Part shown: piece after piece, positions 34,416-43,983 of the stretch
How positions within the stretch are numbered: the stretch's first letter is position 1
How the letters are laid out: every line of letters starts with the position of its first letter
From: Sulfurimonas sp. RIFCSPLOWO2_12_36_12
GTDB lineage: Bacteria > Campylobacterota > Campylobacteria > Campylobacterales > Sulfurimonadaceae
DNA: 50,884 nucleotides
Assembly: GCA_001829675.1 (NCBI GenBank)
Contig: MIBZ01000026.1
Span: 79,681-130,564 of the forward strand
Reading direction: 5' to 3'
Notes under the pieces: generated by a model
What the model was told of the DNA's origin: nothing
What the model saw: only the letters and a program-made list of their open reading frames with translations
Databases searched by the model: none
Made by a program: the position numbers and the translations under genes

Positions 34416-34447
34416 AACCTATTTAAAATAAATATTTTAAATAGGTT
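34416..34447. terminator. perfect 14-bp palindromic hairpin
   Basis: AACCTATTTAAAAT and ATTTTAAATAGGTT flank the loop AAAT. Almost fully AT, no T-run after it. A bidirectional terminator or a protein-binding palindrome are both possible. Confidence 0.5.
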
Positions 34448-34550
34448 TCAGGTCAAGAGCAATCAAAAAATGATAGATTAAATTTGGCGGGTAAAATTGT
34501 GTATAAAAAACACCAAAATAAATTACGCAGATTTCGCTGCATTTGGAAAT

Positions 34551-34615
34551 GAGCGAGTTTGCCAAATGTGGACACAAATCTCTACGCGATTAGTGTCAAA
34601 TTCGACACTCGATTT
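34551..34615 (+). repeat. 65-bp inverted repeat, left copy
   Basis: From GAGCGAGTTTGCC to CGATTT. The reverse complement recurs at 48708-48772 with four mismatches in 65. It includes the imperfect palindrome GTGTCAAATTCGACAC. The two copies bracket the parA-hsd-abiE block. Confidence 0.85.
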
Positions 34616-34751
34616 TGGTTTAAAAAAACAATACTGTTTACACCAAAATAATAAAAAACTGCCAGGTGAATTTGTATTTTTTTATAGGTAAGAGAGTTGC
34701 TGATTTATAACGAAAGGAAGCAGCAAAGTAGCTATCTCCAAAAAGAAAAGT

Positions 34752-34979
34752 TTGGATAAAATTACCAAACTTCAAATAAAAAAAGAGGCGGCAGTAATGG
34801 TTATCACAAAGTTCATTATGGCAAAAACCGATGGAGAGCTAAAAGAGCTTGTTGAAGCATTTGGAGTATTTTATATAGCATCAAGCCAAGAGACAGCACT
34901 AGAGATGCAAAAACACCAAAATCATGAAGAGCTCTCTGATTATATAGATATGCTTGAGCGTGTTAAACTTGCTACATAA
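34752..34979 (+). CDS. small hypothetical protein
   Basis: 75 residues if it begins at TTG 34752; an ATG at 34797 would give 60. Not recognised. It is helical with protein-like composition (LKELVEAFGVFYIASSQETALEM). The ribosome-binding site is weak for either start. It lies in a decayed area, so it may be a fragment. Confidence 0.4.
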   Translation: MDKITKLQIKKEAAVMVITKFIMAKTDGELKELVEAFGVFYIASSQETALEMQKHQNHEELSDYIDMLERVKLAT

Positions 34980-34993
34980 TATCGATATATTCA

Positions 34994-35058
34994 AACATCA
35001 TCCCTCACCCGAAGTGAAGAACCATTCTAACGCAAGAAGCGTTGAAGACGATGATGTT
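34994..35058. repeat. structured element: outer stem with two inner hairpins (copy A)
   Basis: AACATCATC (34994-35002) pairs with GATGATGTT (35050-35058). Inside are TCAC-CCGAA-GTGA and AACGC-AAGAA-GCGTT. It starts 15 bp after the stop of the small ORF at 34979. Confidence 0.55.
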
Positions 35059-35130
35059 ATAGTAAAATCGTACCATATTTGATTGTGATTTTGGCTAGCT
35101 TTGCTAAAGAAACTGCGATTTTAAAAAATA

Positions 35131-35319
35131 TTGTTTTCAAGGAAGCCTAAAGGCTTTGTGCGTTTACTACATAATATCGGAAATCATGGCAATATGTTTT
35201 TTACCTTTGACGGGCACAGGCTTATGCAAAATGGGAGCATGAAGTACTGGATATTTGGACATACACATGACAGGCTTGAGATAAGTATTGAAAAAGATGA
35301 GAAGCTAAGCAATATGTGA
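35131..35319 (+). pseudogene. fragment of a third metallophosphoesterase
   Basis: Only the last third of a calcineurin-like phosphoesterase remains: FFTFDGHRLMQNGS, then KYWIFGHTHDRLE, aligning with FFCFNGHKFL and HWIFGHTHDS of the complete copy at 25354-26184. The preceding GNHGNM may be a rest of the GNHD motif joined by an internal deletion. The N-terminal metal motifs are absent, so it should be inactive. Confidence 0.7.
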
Positions 35320-35320
35320 G

Positions 35321-35392
35321 ATAGTATGCTAGTTCACGCCCGAAGCGTGTAACTCCAGCAGTCGTTACCGACTCAGGAAAAACGCATACTAT
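35321..35392. repeat. structured element: outer stem with two inner hairpins (copy B)
   Basis: ATAGTATGC (35321-35329) pairs with GCATACTAT (35384-35392). Inside are AGTTCACGC-CCGAA-GCGTGTAACT (one bulge) and AGTCG-TTAC-CGACT. It begins one base after the phosphoesterase fragment stop. The CCGAA loop is shared with copy A. Confidence 0.6.
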
Positions 35393-35547
35393 TGGCGATA
35401 TTGTACCTTATTTTCGCTTGTAATTTATACTGTAACTAATAGTTTTGCTTTCAATAAACCCCATTAAAAAACCAATAAACAATCATAATAGATTAAGTAT
35501 CTTTTATATATACTTTTTATATAAAATAAATATGTAAAGAGTATATT

Positions 35548-36192
35548 ATGATATTAACTGTTTCGCATCAAAAAGGCGGTGTTGGGAAGTCAACCATAGC
35601 TTGGAATTTGGCTGCCTATTTTTCAAAACTTCTTCCAACTACGGTTATAGATTTAGATACCCAGCAGTCCTTGACACAAACAAATCAGATAAGAGAGTCG
35701 GTAGGTTTGGAGCCGCTTGACATCATCCATGTAAACAATGCCGGTGAGCTTGCTCTGCACATAGAAAAAGACACACGAAACAGATTGACAATCATTGACT
35801 CTGGTGGATTTGATAGCGCTTTTAACAGAGTGGCAATTGTCGGAAGCGATATGTTGATAACTCCTGTGTCTGATAAGCCGTTTGACTTGATGGGCTTGCA
35901 AAAATATGAGGAGATTTTAAAATCCCTCTCTGCAATCCAAAAAGAGACCATTAAAACACACATTCTCTTTAACAACCTCAATCCTGCAATGAAAAATTTT
36001 GGAGATCTTATAGAGTTTATTTGCACCTCCGAGCACTTTGAGCTTATGACATCAGTGCTTAGACAAAGAGTCGATATATCAAACTCTATCGGAGTAGGTA
36101 AGAGTGTAAAAGAGTTTCGTATATTCAGCAGAGCAGACATGGAGTTTGATGCACTGTTTGATGAAGTTAAATTAAAGCTAGATATAAAATAA
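35548..36192 (+). CDS. parA: ParA-family partition ATPase (small, type Ib-like)
   Basis: 214 residues. The deviant Walker A HQKGGVGKST lies at residues 7-16, followed by VIDLDTQQSLT and the ADP-binding/switch segment TIIDSGGFD. It lacks the N-terminal HTH of large plasmid ParA proteins. It would segregate or position the element, perhaps in an excised form. It heads a long operon; a small partner gene follows after 40 bp. Confidence 0.85.
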   Translation: MILTVSHQKGGVGKSTIAWNLAAYFSKLLPTTVIDLDTQQSLTQTNQIRESVGLEPLDIIHVNNAGELALHIEKDTRNRLTIIDSGGFDSAFNRVAIVGSDMLITPVSDKPFDLMGLQKYEEILKSLSAIQKETIKTHILFNNLNPAMKNFGDLIEFICTSEHFELMTSVLRQRVDISNSIGVGKSVKEFRIFSRADMEFDALFDEVKLKLDIK

Positions 36193-36232
36193 ATATCAAA
36201 AAGATATATTTTAAATACATAAGGAATACATA

Positions 36233-36451
36233 ATGGCAAAGTCATCATTTTTAAAAAACATAGAAAAAGTTAAGTCCTCAGCGGCAATGAATGAAAACGA
36301 AAATGTTAAAAAGGCGTTTGTGAAAAAGAAGAAGCTTATAAATATTCCGATAGAATGGGAAGATAAAATAAGAGCATATCATGGTGGTACACTCAATGCG
36401 TACATACTCATAGCACTTCAAGAGCGTATGCAAAAAGATGGATTGATATAA
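36233..36451 (+). CDS. small ParA partner (RHH/ParB-like candidate)
   Basis: 72 residues, basic N-terminal half (KNIEKVKSS, VKKAFVKKKK), then NIPIEWEDKIRAYHG and NAYILIALQERMQ, which resembles a short strand plus two helices of an RHH protein. Position right after parA suggests the centromere-binding partner. AAGGA precedes the ATG. Its stop TAA is followed with no gap by the hsdM ATG. Confidence 0.6.
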   Translation: MAKSSFLKNIEKVKSSAAMNENENVKKAFVKKKKLINIPIEWEDKIRAYHGGTLNAYILIALQERMQKDGLI

Positions 36452-38668
36452 ATGCAAAAACTAACCCTTAGCCAACTTGAACAGCACCTTTTCTCGGCGG
36501 CAGACATTCTTCGTGGAAAGATGGAAGCTAGTGAGTTTAAAGAGTATATCTTCGGTATGCTGTTTCTCAAACGCCTCTCAGATCAGTATGATGCAGAGTA
36601 TGAAAAGGTAAAAGAGGCTTACAAAAAAGATGGGCATAATGAAGCTACTATCAACATCCTTTTGCAAAGTCATAATTTTACTTTTAATGTGCCTGAATCC
36701 GGTAGATGGAACAACATAAGACACCTCAAAAAAAACCTTGGTGAAGCTCTTAATATTGCTCTAGCAGGCATTGAAGAAGCAAATATAAGCTCACTTGAAA
36801 ATGTACTAGGCTATATAGACTTTAACAAAAAAGTGGGCAACTCCAAGATAAGCGACAGCAAGCTCATCCAACTCATCCAACACTTTGACAAGATAAGACT
36901 TAGAGATGAAGACTTTGAGTTTCCAGACCTCTTAGGTGCTGCCTATGAGTACCTCATAAAGTTTTTTGCAGACAGTGCAGGTAAAAAAGCGGGAGAGTTT
37001 TATACCCCAAGCGGAGTTGTTACACTTCTTACAAAAATCCTTGACCCAAAACCCGGCATGAGCATCTACGACCCGACCGTGGGAAGCGGCGGTATGCTCA
37101 TACAGGCGAAAGAGCACATTAAAGAGATATATAACTCCGACAACTTCTCGCTTCACGGGCAAGATGCCATCGCTACCACTTGGGCGATGTGTAAGATGAA
37201 TATGATTCTTCACGGTATAGCAAACGCCGACATCAAAAACGAAGATACTTTAGAAGACCCGCTTCACACAAAAGATGGGCAGTTGATGCAGTTTGACAGG
37301 GTAATAGCAAATCCACCGTTTTCTCAAAACTACACAAAAGCAAACCTCAAATATAAAGAGCGGTTTAGCCACTTTATGCCCGAAGGTGGCAAAAAGGGCG
37401 ACTATATGTTTGTACAACACATGATAGCTTCTCTTAAAAGTAGCGGTAAAATGGGTGTCGTTATGCCTCATGGAGTGCTATTTCGTGGAAGTGAAGAGGG
37501 GAAATTTCGCCAAGAGCTTATAGCAAAAAGAAATATCTTAGAAGCAGTCATTGGACTGCCTAGCGGACTTTTCTACGGTACGGGCATCCCTGCCGCACTG
37601 CTCATCATCAACAAAGCAAAAAAAGATGACAAAATCCTTTTTATCAACGCCGATGCCGAGTATAAAGAGGGTAAAAACCAAAACCTGCTTCGTGCCGAAG
37701 ATATAGAGAAGATAAATTTCACCTATCAAAATAAGCTAGAACTTCCTAAATACTCACGACTTGTAACTTTAGAGGAGATACAAAAAGAGGACTTCAACCT
37801 AAACATAAGACGCTATGTTGACAACACTCCGCCACCAACACCTCACGATGTAAAAGCCCACCTAAAAGGGGGCGTGCCAAAGTCTGAGTGGAACGATGAG
37901 CTGATGAAGAGCTACGCTATTACAAGCGATATGTTGTTTGACTCAAAAGATGAAAACTATTTTGAATTTAAACCTGAACTTATTGAAAAACAAAATATCA
38001 GAGAGCTGCTAGAAAATAGCAATGCTTTTAAATCCACAGATGAGAGCATACTGAGAAAAGTAAAAGGGTTTTATGACGAATATCAAACTTTAATAGACCA
38101 ATCAAATAGCAACATCGCCACACTCTACACGAGCGGCTATGAGCTGATAGCAAAAGCATTTGCAAATGATACGGTGCTAGATAGATTTAAGGTGCGGGGG
38201 ATATTTGCCTCTTGGTGGGTGGAGAATAAATTTACCGTAAAATCCATCAAAAACAGCGGCTACGACTACAACCTGCTAAGCGATAGTTGCATAACCTCAA
38301 ATGAAGCGTTCATAGGCTCTTTGAGCGAGGAACAGTTAGCATTACATGTAAAGCTTTTAGAGCTTTTTAAAAAGCTAAAAACCGCAAAAGAGGAAAACGA
38401 CAAAGTAGTCATAAGAGAGAAAATACAAGAACAAAAAGAGAAGCTTTTTGACGGCATGACAAACATAAAAGAGCTAGTAATAATGCAACTAAAACTAGAT
38501 GCCATGAGTATATCTAACCGCTACTTGAGTGAGAAGAAACAGACCATCATCAAAACACTTGAAAACTTATGGGACAAATACAAAGTAAGCTTGAGTGAAA
38601 TAGAGAGTGAGCGAGATGAAGCAACAAACGAGATAAAAACATTTTTAACGGAGCTTGGTTATCTATGA
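36452..38668 (+). CDS. hsdM: type I restriction-modification system methyltransferase subunit HsdM
   Basis: 738 residues, somewhat long for HsdM. The N-terminal helical domain ([19 protein letters not shown]) is followed by the SAM-binding motif DPTVGSGGM near 206 and catalytic NPPF near 288, marking adenine N6 methylation. The C-terminal 250 residues are an extra charged helical region. Its ATG immediately follows the partner gene stop; its stop overlaps hsdS (ATGA). Confidence 0.95.
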   Translation: MQKLTLSQLEQHLFSAADILRGKMEASEFKEYIFGMLFLKRLSDQYDAEYEKVKEAYKKDGHNEATINILLQSHNFTFNVPESGRWNNIRHLKKNLGEALNIALAGIEEANISSLENVLGYIDFNKKVGNSKISDSKLIQLIQHFDKIRLRDEDFEFPDLLGAAYEYLIKFFADSAGKKAGEFYTPSGVVTLLTKILDPKPGMSIYDPTVGSGGMLIQAKEHIKEIYNSDNFSLHGQDAIATTWAMCKMNMILHGIANADIKNEDTLEDPLHTKDGQLMQFDRVIANPPFSQNYTKANLKYKERFSHFMPEGGKKGDYMFVQHMIASLKSSGKMGVVMPHGVLFRGSEEGKFRQELIAKRNILEAVIGLPSGLFYGTGIPAALLIINKAKKDDKILFINADAEYKEGKNQNLLRAEDIEKINFTYQNKLELPKYSRLVTLEEIQKEDFNLNIRRYVDNTPPPTPHDVKAHLKGGVPKSEWNDELMKSYAITSDMLFDSKDENYFEFKPELIEKQNIRELLENSNAFKSTDESILRKVKGFYDEYQTLIDQSNSNIATLYTSGYELIAKAFANDTVLDRFKVRGIFASWWVENKFTVKSIKNSGYDYNLLSDSCITSNEAFIGSLSEEQLALHVKLLELFKKLKTAKEENDKVVIREKIQEQKEKLFDGMTNIKELVIMQLKLDAMSISNRYLSEKKQTIIKTLENLWDKYKVSLSEIESERDEATNEIKTFLTELGYL

Positions 38669-39894
38669 GTGAGATGAGACAAGTGCCTGAGGGGTGGGAA
38701 ATAGATAATTTTAAATCATTGAAAATCAAATTAATTGATGGCGATAGAGGAGAGAATTATCCGAAAGATGACGATTTTTTTGAACATGGTTATTGTGTAT
38801 TTTTAAGTGCTAAGAATGTTACAAAAAATGGTTTCAAATTTAACGAATTACAATTTATTAATCAAGAAAAAGATGAAAAACTTAGAAAGGGCAAATTAGA
38901 AAAAGAAGATATTGTATTAACAACAAGAGGTACGGTTGGCAATATTGCATATTTTGACAATACAATCAATTATAATCACATCAGAATTAACTCTGGTATG
39001 ATTCTTTTAAGAAATGAAAACAAATCTTTAGAAACTAATTATTTACATACTTTTTTGAAATCAAATATTTTTGATTATCAGATAGCTAATACAGTTTTTG
39101 GAAGTGCTCAACCTCAATTAACTGTAAAAGAGATTGAAAAGTTTTTTATATGTTTTCCAAAAGAAAAAAAAGAACAAGAAAAAATTGCCAAAATCCTCTC
39201 CACTCTTGATAAAACGATAGAATCCACAAACCGCCTCATCGAAAAAGAGAAGCATATCAAAACCGCCCTGATGCAAGAGCTACTCACCAACGGCATAGAT
39301 CAAAACGGTCAAATCCGCTCACCCCAAACCCACACCTACAAACCAAGCGAACTAGGACTTGTTCCTGATGAGTGGGAGGTTGTGAGTTTAGATGATTTTT
39401 TCAAGCTCAAAAGTGGAGATACAAAACCAGAAGATACTTCAAATAATGGTATTTATGAAGTTTATGGTGGAAATGGTATAACTGGATATTCAAACTCAAA
39501 AAATAATAATGAAGAAACTTTAATTATTGGTAGAGTTGGAGAATATTGCGGTAGTATATATTTAGTCAATGAATGTTGGATTACAGATAATGCACTTTAC
39601 ATTACTAAAAAGATCAAAAAGTTTGACACGAAATATATGTTTTATTTATTGTATTTTTTGAATTTAAATCAATATAAAGCTGAAACAGGACAACCTCTTT
39701 TAAATCAAACGATAATAGGAAATGTACAAACATCTTATCCTAGAAATTATGAAGAACAAAAACAAATCGCCAAAATCCTAACAACCCAAGACAAAAAAAT
39801 AGAAACAGAAGAGACAAACCTAGCCAAACTCAAAGAGCTAAAAAAAGGACTTATGAGTGATTTACTTAGCGGAAAAGTGAGGGTAGAAATATGA
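38665..39894 (+). CDS. hsdS: type I restriction specificity subunit HsdS
   Basis: 409 residues with two target-recognition domains, each beginning with a VPxxWE-type segment (QVPEGWEI at the start, LVPDEWEVV near 231). Each is followed by a conserved coiled spacer ([17 protein letters not shown] and [18 protein letters not shown]). It sets the bipartite DNA target of the complex. The recognition regions are more AT-rich than the spacers, as expected from domain exchange. The specificity cannot be read. Confidence 0.95.
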   Translation: MSEMRQVPEGWEIDNFKSLKIKLIDGDRGENYPKDDDFFEHGYCVFLSAKNVTKNGFKFNELQFINQEKDEKLRKGKLEKEDIVLTTRGTVGNIAYFDNTINYNHIRINSGMILLRNENKSLETNYLHTFLKSNIFDYQIANTVFGSAQPQLTVKEIEKFFICFPKEKKEQEKIAKILSTLDKTIESTNRLIEKEKHIKTALMQELLTNGIDQNGQIRSPQTHTYKPSELGLVPDEWEVVSLDDFFKLKSGDTKPEDTSNNGIYEVYGGNGITGYSNSKNNNEETLIIGRVGEYCGSIYLVNECWITDNALYITKKIKKFDTKYMFYLLYFLNLNQYKAETGQPLLNQTIIGNVQTSYPRNYEEQKQIAKILTTQDKKIETEETNLAKLKELKKGLMSDLLSGKVRVEI

Positions 39895-40049
39895 GTGAAA
39901 TAATTACAGGAATATTAAGTTTTTTAGGTGGACTATTAACATGTTCAATAGTAACTAAAATCAATAAGCAAGAGAATAATTTTCTTAATTTCTTTGGTTC
40001 AAATCATAGTGTAAATCAAAAGAATGAAAATGACAAATCTAATAAGTAG
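39891..40049 (+). CDS. 52-residue single-TM small protein
   Basis: The start overlaps the hsdS stop (ATGA) and the end overlaps the next gene by 26 bp. One hydrophobic helix is present (IITGILSFLGGLLTCSIVT), followed by a polar Asn-rich tail. Function unknown. Position suggests it accompanies the large protein that follows. Confidence 0.5.
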   Translation: MSEIITGILSFLGGLLTCSIVTKINKQENNFLNFFGSNHSVNQKNENDKSNK

Positions 40050-43000
40050 TTGGTTTAGTAGTCATAATAGCTACAAACAAACCAATATAGAAACTCAAAA
40101 TAATTATAGCTCTGAGGTTAAAACTTTATTAGAAAGTGTAGATGGATATTTTTATGATGGTAATATTAGAGAAGCTTTTGAATTTTTAGATAAAGCAATA
40201 GAACGACAAACTCATAAGGAATCAAAATATTTTTTACTTTTGAAAAAGATTGAGTATTTTTTAGAATGTCGGAATATAAAAGAAGCAAAAAAATATTTAG
40301 ATTTAATCAAAAAAAATTATGCTGATTACATCGGTGTGAAATACAAAGAACACTTACTCTTTATTTATTCCCTAGAACATAATAAAAACGAGTATCTCAC
40401 TTTAGTTGGAGAGATTAAGCTTGAAAAATCAGATATTAAATCAGATGAATATTTTAATTTAATTTATGCTTTAAATAGTGGGGATTCCGATGAAGCAAAA
40501 AAAATATTCAATTCATTGGTTGAAGATGAGAGAAATAAGAATAACTTAATAGCAGGTCATGTTTTTGCTAATTCTTATCGAATAACAAATGATCTAGACG
40601 ATTTAAAAAAAGCTACCGAGTATTATCAATTACTTTTAAATGATAATCCAAAATTTTTAATAAAATTACATATCTTAGGCTTTTTTGTATCGAATATTAT
40701 TAATAACTATTTTCAGACAAAAAATGAATTTGACAAAAAACAAGTAATAGAATACAAGCAACTACTTAAAACAATTTTTGAAGTTCAGAAATATTTTAAT
40801 AATAACTATATTAATGATTTAAAAAAATTTCATGCTTTTATTTTATTGATTTTAAATTTTAAAGATGAATATATAAAATTCTATGAAGAACATCAAACTG
40901 TTTTATTTGACGAACACTATCTACAATATGCAGCTTTTAAACAAGCAAATCTTGAACACAAAAAAATACAAAAAAGAGTTTTTCAAAGTGACAGAGTATT
41001 GTTTAATTATGCTTCTTTAATGCTTGAAACAGTTGAACAACAAGAAGTTATAAAGTTTTTTGTTAAAAATATTGAATTGTTGCTTAAGTCCGATTTAATT
41101 GTGTATTTTTATATACAAAGTTCGATAAGTTTAAAATATTCAGTTGAAGATAAAGTTGTCCAAAAAATTAATCTGAATAAACAAAATAGCTATGAATTGT
41201 ATTTATCTCATCTTTGGTTAAAACATCATAATCAAGATGAAATCCAAGAAAATGAAATCAAAACTTTATTAGCATTTGTTGAAGATAAATCAAATACTTA
41301 CGCAAAAGTTCTGGAAGTCATAGATTTATTAGAAAAAATAAAAAAACCTGAATTATATATTAAATTTGCAATATCAAAAATATCGTTATTTGAAAATTTG
41401 ACATATTATATACTAAGAAAATGTTGGTTTGATAGAGAACTAAAACTTGATGATTTTGAAATATTTGTAAGGTATATTGATGATATCAAATGTGCTTCAT
41501 ACATAGCCGATGTTTATTTTAAATACGATAGGTTTGACAAGGCGTTTGAATATTTTTATAAAAGTTGGGAAAGTGATAGAACAATAGTTAATGCTAAAAA
41601 TTTATTATCCGTTAGTGTTCAGTATCACGAAAGGTTTCACAATAGGCTAAATGAAGAAATCGAAAATGAGGCTTTATCTTTTTTGCAAATTCATAAAAAA
41701 GATTTGGATTTTAATGATATTGGATTTATTTCCTTTTATAGTTTGGTAGTAAATAAAGATGTTGATAATGCATTTGGAATTATTAATAAAAAAGTATTGA
41801 GTATAAATGTTTATGAGCTTGATAATCTAAAAAAGCAAAGTTTATCATCATTATATTTTAATTCTATTATTAATTTTGATGATAATAATGAAAACTTATC
41901 TGATAAAAATATTATTTTTATAAAAAACAATGCATATTATTTAAACAAAAAAGTATTTGATGATATCCATGAAATATATTTTACGAAATTAAAAATTGAG
42001 TTGGTTGATGAAACAGAAATAAAAAGAATAAAATTAGATCAAGCATATGAAAAAAAATCTTTATTTCATTTTATTGTAAATCAAATATTACATACAATTT
42101 CAAGTCCTTATTTTAAAATGATTCAAGTTGACTTAGCAGCAAAAACTCCATTTGTAGAAATGCAAGAATTACTTATAGAACAAAGTAATCAAACAGAAGA
42201 CCAATTGACAAGTTATAGTGATGGTTCTGAAATCGGATTTTGGACATTAGCTGGAACTTATGAAAAGTATTTTAATTTGGTAGCTAAACTTATTGAGGAC
42301 CCAAATTTAAATTTCATTTCTTGCCATATGAACTATAAAGATAGCAGTGTTCCTAAATTAATAACATTGTCTTCTATGATATTTTTAAACTATCATAATA
42401 AGCTTGATGATGTATTGAAAAGAGATGATGTTTATATTCAAAAAACGAGTTATGATTGGTTGCATAAGCATATAAACGAATTAGATAAGCAGGATGAAAT
42501 ATTTAGCGTATTTGCTAAAGACGGATTTTTTTATAAAGATATTGTAAGCAAAGAACAAATTCAAATATTTTCCAATCGTTTAAAAGAAATTATTTTAAGT
42601 ATCGACAATAAAAAAATTGTTGATGATACAAAAGCATCACTGCCCTTCAAAGGAGCATTTTCTTTATCAAAATATCTTGGAATACAAGAGTATCAAGCTT
42701 TAGCATTACATTTTCAAGAAAATTATCAAATCATAACAGAAGATAAAATTTTTGAAGTATTATTTGAATCACTTAACTTTAATCAAACAATGATTAGTAA
42801 TTCTTTAGCACTAGTTGATGAGGACGACTTTTTGGATTTTGCATTAGAGCTTCATAGTAAAAAATACAAATATGTTTTTAATCCTATTGTATTGGAAAAT
42901 TTAGTAAAAATTTTAACAAAAACAGGCATAGTCAATAGTTTTTCAGAAAAAGACATTAAGGTACTTCAAATTTTAGATGATTATAAATGGCTGGAGGGCA

Positions 43001-43140
43001 TGAAACAATACTATCACAATACTTACAGCGTGTTGTATCCAAAGGCAACACCTCCAAAAGAAGATTATATTTCAAAAAATATTGAATATATTTTGCAGTG
43101 TTTAAACACAAACTTTTTGCCAATAAAAAAAGAGGATTGA
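40024..43140 (+). CDS. large TPR-repeat protein, probable TPR-GreAB-C-PIN conflict-system protein
   Basis: 1038 residues. The first 600 or so are TPR-like helical repeats (YFYDGNIREAFEFLDKAI, IADVYFKYDRFDKAFEYFYKSW). Around 655-745 is a compact region (IHEIYFTKLKIELVDETE) that could be the GreAB-C-like domain. From about 770 a PIN-like fold is suggested (VPKLITLSSMIFLNYH, TSYDWLHKHI). The usual first PIN aspartate is not evident. It is distinctly more AT-rich than hsdM and hsdR, suggesting separate acquisition. The family name is my best match, not proven. Confidence 0.5.
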   Translation: MKMTNLISSWFSSHNSYKQTNIETQNNYSSEVKTLLESVDGYFYDGNIREAFEFLDKAIERQTHKESKYFLLLKKIEYFLECRNIKEAKKYLDLIKKNYADYIGVKYKEHLLFIYSLEHNKNEYLTLVGEIKLEKSDIKSDEYFNLIYALNSGDSDEAKKIFNSLVEDERNKNNLIAGHVFANSYRITNDLDDLKKATEYYQLLLNDNPKFLIKLHILGFFVSNIINNYFQTKNEFDKKQVIEYKQLLKTIFEVQKYFNNNYINDLKKFHAFILLILNFKDEYIKFYEEHQTVLFDEHYLQYAAFKQANLEHKKIQKRVFQSDRVLFNYASLMLETVEQQEVIKFFVKNIELLLKSDLIVYFYIQSSISLKYSVEDKVVQKINLNKQNSYELYLSHLWLKHHNQDEIQENEIKTLLAFVEDKSNTYAKVLEVIDLLEKIKKPELYIKFAISKISLFENLTYYILRKCWFDRELKLDDFEIFVRYIDDIKCASYIADVYFKYDRFDKAFEYFYKSWESDRTIVNAKNLLSVSVQYHERFHNRLNEEIENEALSFLQIHKKDLDFNDIGFISFYSLVVNKDVDNAFGIINKKVLSINVYELDNLKKQSLSSLYFNSIINFDDNNENLSDKNIIFIKNNAYYLNKKVFDDIHEIYFTKLKIELVDETEIKRIKLDQAYEKKSLFHFIVNQILHTISSPYFKMIQVDLAAKTPFVEMQELLIEQSNQTEDQLTSYSDGSEIGFWTLAGTYEKYFNLVAKLIEDPNLNFISCHMNYKDSSVPKLITLSSMIFLNYHNKLDDVLKRDDVYIQKTSYDWLHKHINELDKQDEIFSVFAKDGFFYKDIVSKEQIQIFSNRLKEIILSIDNKKIVDDTKASLPFKGAFSLSKYLGIQEYQALALHFQENYQIITEDKIFEVLFESLNFNQTMISNSLALVDEDDFLDFALELHSKKYKYVFNPIVLENLVKILTKTGIVNSFSEKDIKVLQILDDYKWLEGMKQYYHNTYSVLYPKATPPKEDYISKNIEYILQCLNTNFLPIKKED

Positions 43141-43145
43141 ATTTC

Positions 43146-43244
43146 ATGAAAGATGTTAATTTCAACCAAAAACAACTTTTTGATAACTATAAAATAATCG
43201 TACAATTAAGAGTGGTACAAATGATAAAGGAGCCAAAAGAATGA
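43146..43244 (+). CDS. 32-codon small ORF, possible gene remnant
   Basis: Begins MKDVNFNQKQLFDNYK and ends overlapping the next short ORF (ATGATAG). It lies in the 220-bp gap between the large protein and abiEi. It may be the broken start of a lost gene; function unknown. Confidence 0.25.
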   Translation: MKDVNFNQKQLFDNYKIIVQLRVVQMIKEPKE

Positions 43245-43312
43245 TAGATATTAATCAAAAACTCCAACAATTTTTGGCAGTTATTGACTTTAGAATTGAT
43301 AAAGCAAACTAA
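43241..43312 (+). CDS. 23-codon small ORF, possible gene remnant
   Basis: Overlaps the preceding short ORF by four bases, with AAAGGAG upstream. The product starts MIDINQKLQQFLAVIDF. It is too short to judge; probably residue of a former gene. Confidence 0.2.
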   Translation: MIDINQKLQQFLAVIDFRIDKAN

Positions 43313-43365
43313 AATCTAGAAATTGATATACTTTTTTCTAGAAAAATATTTCAAAGGTAGTGCTA

Positions 43366-43983
43366 TTGAAACTCTATGAAAAAGTATTTTATTTTATATC
43401 AGAGCATGGAGGGGGTTGGGCTTTTTCTTCAAATGATTTGATACATAAATTTTCAAGACAAGAGATAGACAATACTCTCTCAGACCTTGTGTCTAGTGGC
43501 AAAATCAGAAGAATTTCTCGTGGTATCTATGACTTTCCAAAATATAGTGAACTTTTGCAAACGGAACTCTCTCCAGATATAGAACAGGTAGCTTTTGCAT
43601 ATGCTAGAAAATTCAACTGGCAAATAGAGGTAAGCGGAGATGCAGCACTAAATATCTTGGGGCTTTCTTCTCAAGTGGTAGGAAACTATCTCTATTTGAG
43701 CAATGGTCCTTCCAAAAAATATAAAATTCTAGGAAATATCACCATAGAATTTAAAAAATCGGCTTTAAAAAATATAGGCTTTAAATATAAAGAGAGCTCC
43801 TTGATTGTTCAGGCACTCAAAGCTTTGGGTAAAGAAAACATTACGCAAGAAACTATCGCAAAAATAAAAAAACAGATAGATGAAAACATGTATGATAAAA
43901 TATTAAAAGATGCAGTAACAGCTACGGACTGGATATATGAAGTCATAAAAAAGATTTGCAAAAAAGAGCCAACAGATGGATAG
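43366..43983 (+). CDS. abiEi: AbiEi-family antitoxin (DUF6088-like)
   Basis: About 205 residues. An N-terminal winged helix (FSSNDLIHKFSRQEIDNTLSDL, then GKIRRISRGIYDFP) is followed by a domain with IEVSGDAALNILGLS and YLSNGPSKKYKILG, as in type IV antitoxins and transcriptional autoregulators. TTG at 43366 is preferred, with AAAGG seven bases before; GTG at 43360 is possible. It overlaps the toxin gene by 8 bp. Confidence 0.85.
   Translation: MKLYEKVFYFISEHGGGWAFSSNDLIHKFSRQEIDNTLSDLVSSGKIRRISRGIYDFPKYSELLQTELSPDIEQVAFAYARKFNWQIEVSGDAALNILGLSSQVVGNYLYLSNGPSKKYKILGNITIEFKKSALKNIGFKYKESSLIVQALKALGKENITQETIAKIKKQIDENMYDKILKDAVTATDWIYEVIKKICKKEPTDG

Larger units (their letters stand above)
34183..34751. 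other. gene-poor, repeat-rich gap upstream of the defence block
   Basis: About 570 bp without a supported gene. It holds a hairpin directly after the VWA gene (34214-34262), a perfect 14-bp palindromic hairpin (34416-34447), and the left copy of a 65-bp inverted repeat (34551-34615). Short frames here lack ribosome-binding sites. Confidence 0.6.
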
